DNA from: Symbiodinium natans
Lineage: Eukaryota; Sar; Dinophyceae; Suessiales; Symbiodiniaceae
Assembly (NCBI GenBank): GCA_905221605.1
Contig: CAJNDS010002430.1
Span: 313,520-377,519 of the forward strand
DNA: 64,000 nucleotides
Reading direction: 5' to 3'
The position numbers were made by a program, and so were the translations under genes. The notes under the pieces are model-generated. The model did not search any database. It was not told the origin of the DNA and worked only from the letters and a program-made list of their open reading frames with translations. The stretch's first letter is position 1, and each line of letters begins with the position of its first letter. This document shows, piece by piece, positions 63,359-64,000 of this stretch.

Positions 63359-64000
63359 AATGAACAGTCCTCTCAGAAAATCCCAAGATCTGGTCACCCA
63401 CCCACCGATGGTCAGAGCCGAGGCAGTATGCCCGATGAACCAAGCGCTTTGCGAGGCAGCAGGTGAGGTGCTTGGAAGCGATGCATCGCCGCATTGTCGC
63501 ACGCGGGAGAACGACAGGAGCGGCGTTGATGTGAATCTGTCGCTCTACTACAGCATCTCATCTGACTGGCGTTGGTCCTTGTCCTTATTGTTCTGGGTCG
63601 GGGCGAAGATATGTTCAAGAAACTGGAACAGAAGAAGAGCAAGAAATATGTACTTCGATCATCACCCCCCCCCCCCCCCCCACGCCTGATGTGGGAGCCG
63701 TTTTCGGCTGAAGTTGTCGGCGGGACTCCGGAGGTGGTTACTCCGAGGATTTTACGATCCAGGGATCCCACGGTGGGCTTGGGCGACTCGGCGGGATTCT
63801 TTGCAGGCTTCTCTGAGTGGCTCGGTGGGAGTCTTTTTTTTTCCCTAAGAGTGGCAGCAGGCTTCAGTTCGGGCGTGGGCGTTCCCGGGACACTCGGCGG
63901 CGGGATTCTCTGTGGGCTTCTCTGGGTTGGGGTGGGCACTCCTTGGATACTTGGCGGGACTCTCGGTGGGCTTCTCTGGGGTTGGTGGGGTTCTCCAGGC
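63359..64000. other. Downstream stretch with minisatellite
   Basis: A poly-C run lies at 63666-63682. From 63715 to the window end the repeat GGCGGGACTC, CTnTGnGGGCTTCTCTGGG, GTnGGCACTCC recurs at about 53-110 base spacing, the reverse complement of the array at 39830-40165. No gene is supported. Confidence 0.6.

Overview
This window looks like nuclear DNA from a dinoflagellate, most likely of the Symbiodiniaceae/Suessiales type. The best gene model (15755-20229) can be read through ten exons with consistent phase. It uses GA, GC and GT splice donors side by side, and nearly every acceptor is AG|G. Introns and spacers are loaded with short tracts of the telomere-type heptamer CCCTAAA/TTTAGGG. 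Several genes belong to families that are expanded in dinoflagellates: ankyrin, TLD-like, small basic proteins with MKxMK repeats at the N-terminus, tandem multicopy genes, and 100-bp introner-like elements. I see no bacterial operon, rRNA, tRNA or CRISPR array. All convincing genes lie on the + strand.

Layout. 1-2500: scattered ankyrin exons. 5.1-9.5 kb: four tandem units of about 1.13-1.21 kb, each with the same two ankyrin exons. 10.8-12.4 kb: a third set of ankyrin exons. 13.9-14.4 kb: a probable SET-domain fragment. 15.7-20.2 kb: a gene predicted to fuse two U-boxes to a dynamin-family GTPase. 20.3-22.1 kb: a protein with three TLD-like modules. 23.7-24.6 kb: an unrecognised 298-residue protein. 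26.0-28.4 and 40.4-43.1 kb: a segmental duplication carrying a polytopic membrane protein in each copy. 30.2-38.4 kb: a large gene for a repeat protein with regularly spaced tryptophans (W-x-R-[LMF]), whose introns are largely CCCTAAA arrays. 44.8-46.3 kb: an iron-dependent alcohol dehydrogenase interrupted by one introner-like element. 48.1-53.9 kb: three near-identical tandem genes for a secreted glycoprotein with a helical region resembling the pore-forming domain of delta-endotoxins, plus a relic of a fourth copy. 55.8-57.7 kb: two small lysine-rich genes. 60.5-61.6 kb: an intronless, broken ankyrin-family copy. 63.0-63.4 kb: the start of a secreted cysteine-rich protein.

The genes do not form one pathway. 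Three points stand out. The U-box/U-box/dynamin architecture has a degenerate G4 motif. The introner-like family has terminal inverted repeats, and in the dehydrogenase gene its 7-bp target duplication supplies the splice sites. Telomere-type arrays make up whole introns or sit directly on splice junctions. Exon limits were deduced by eye from reading frame, splice phase and family similarity; none has been checked against transcripts or databases.
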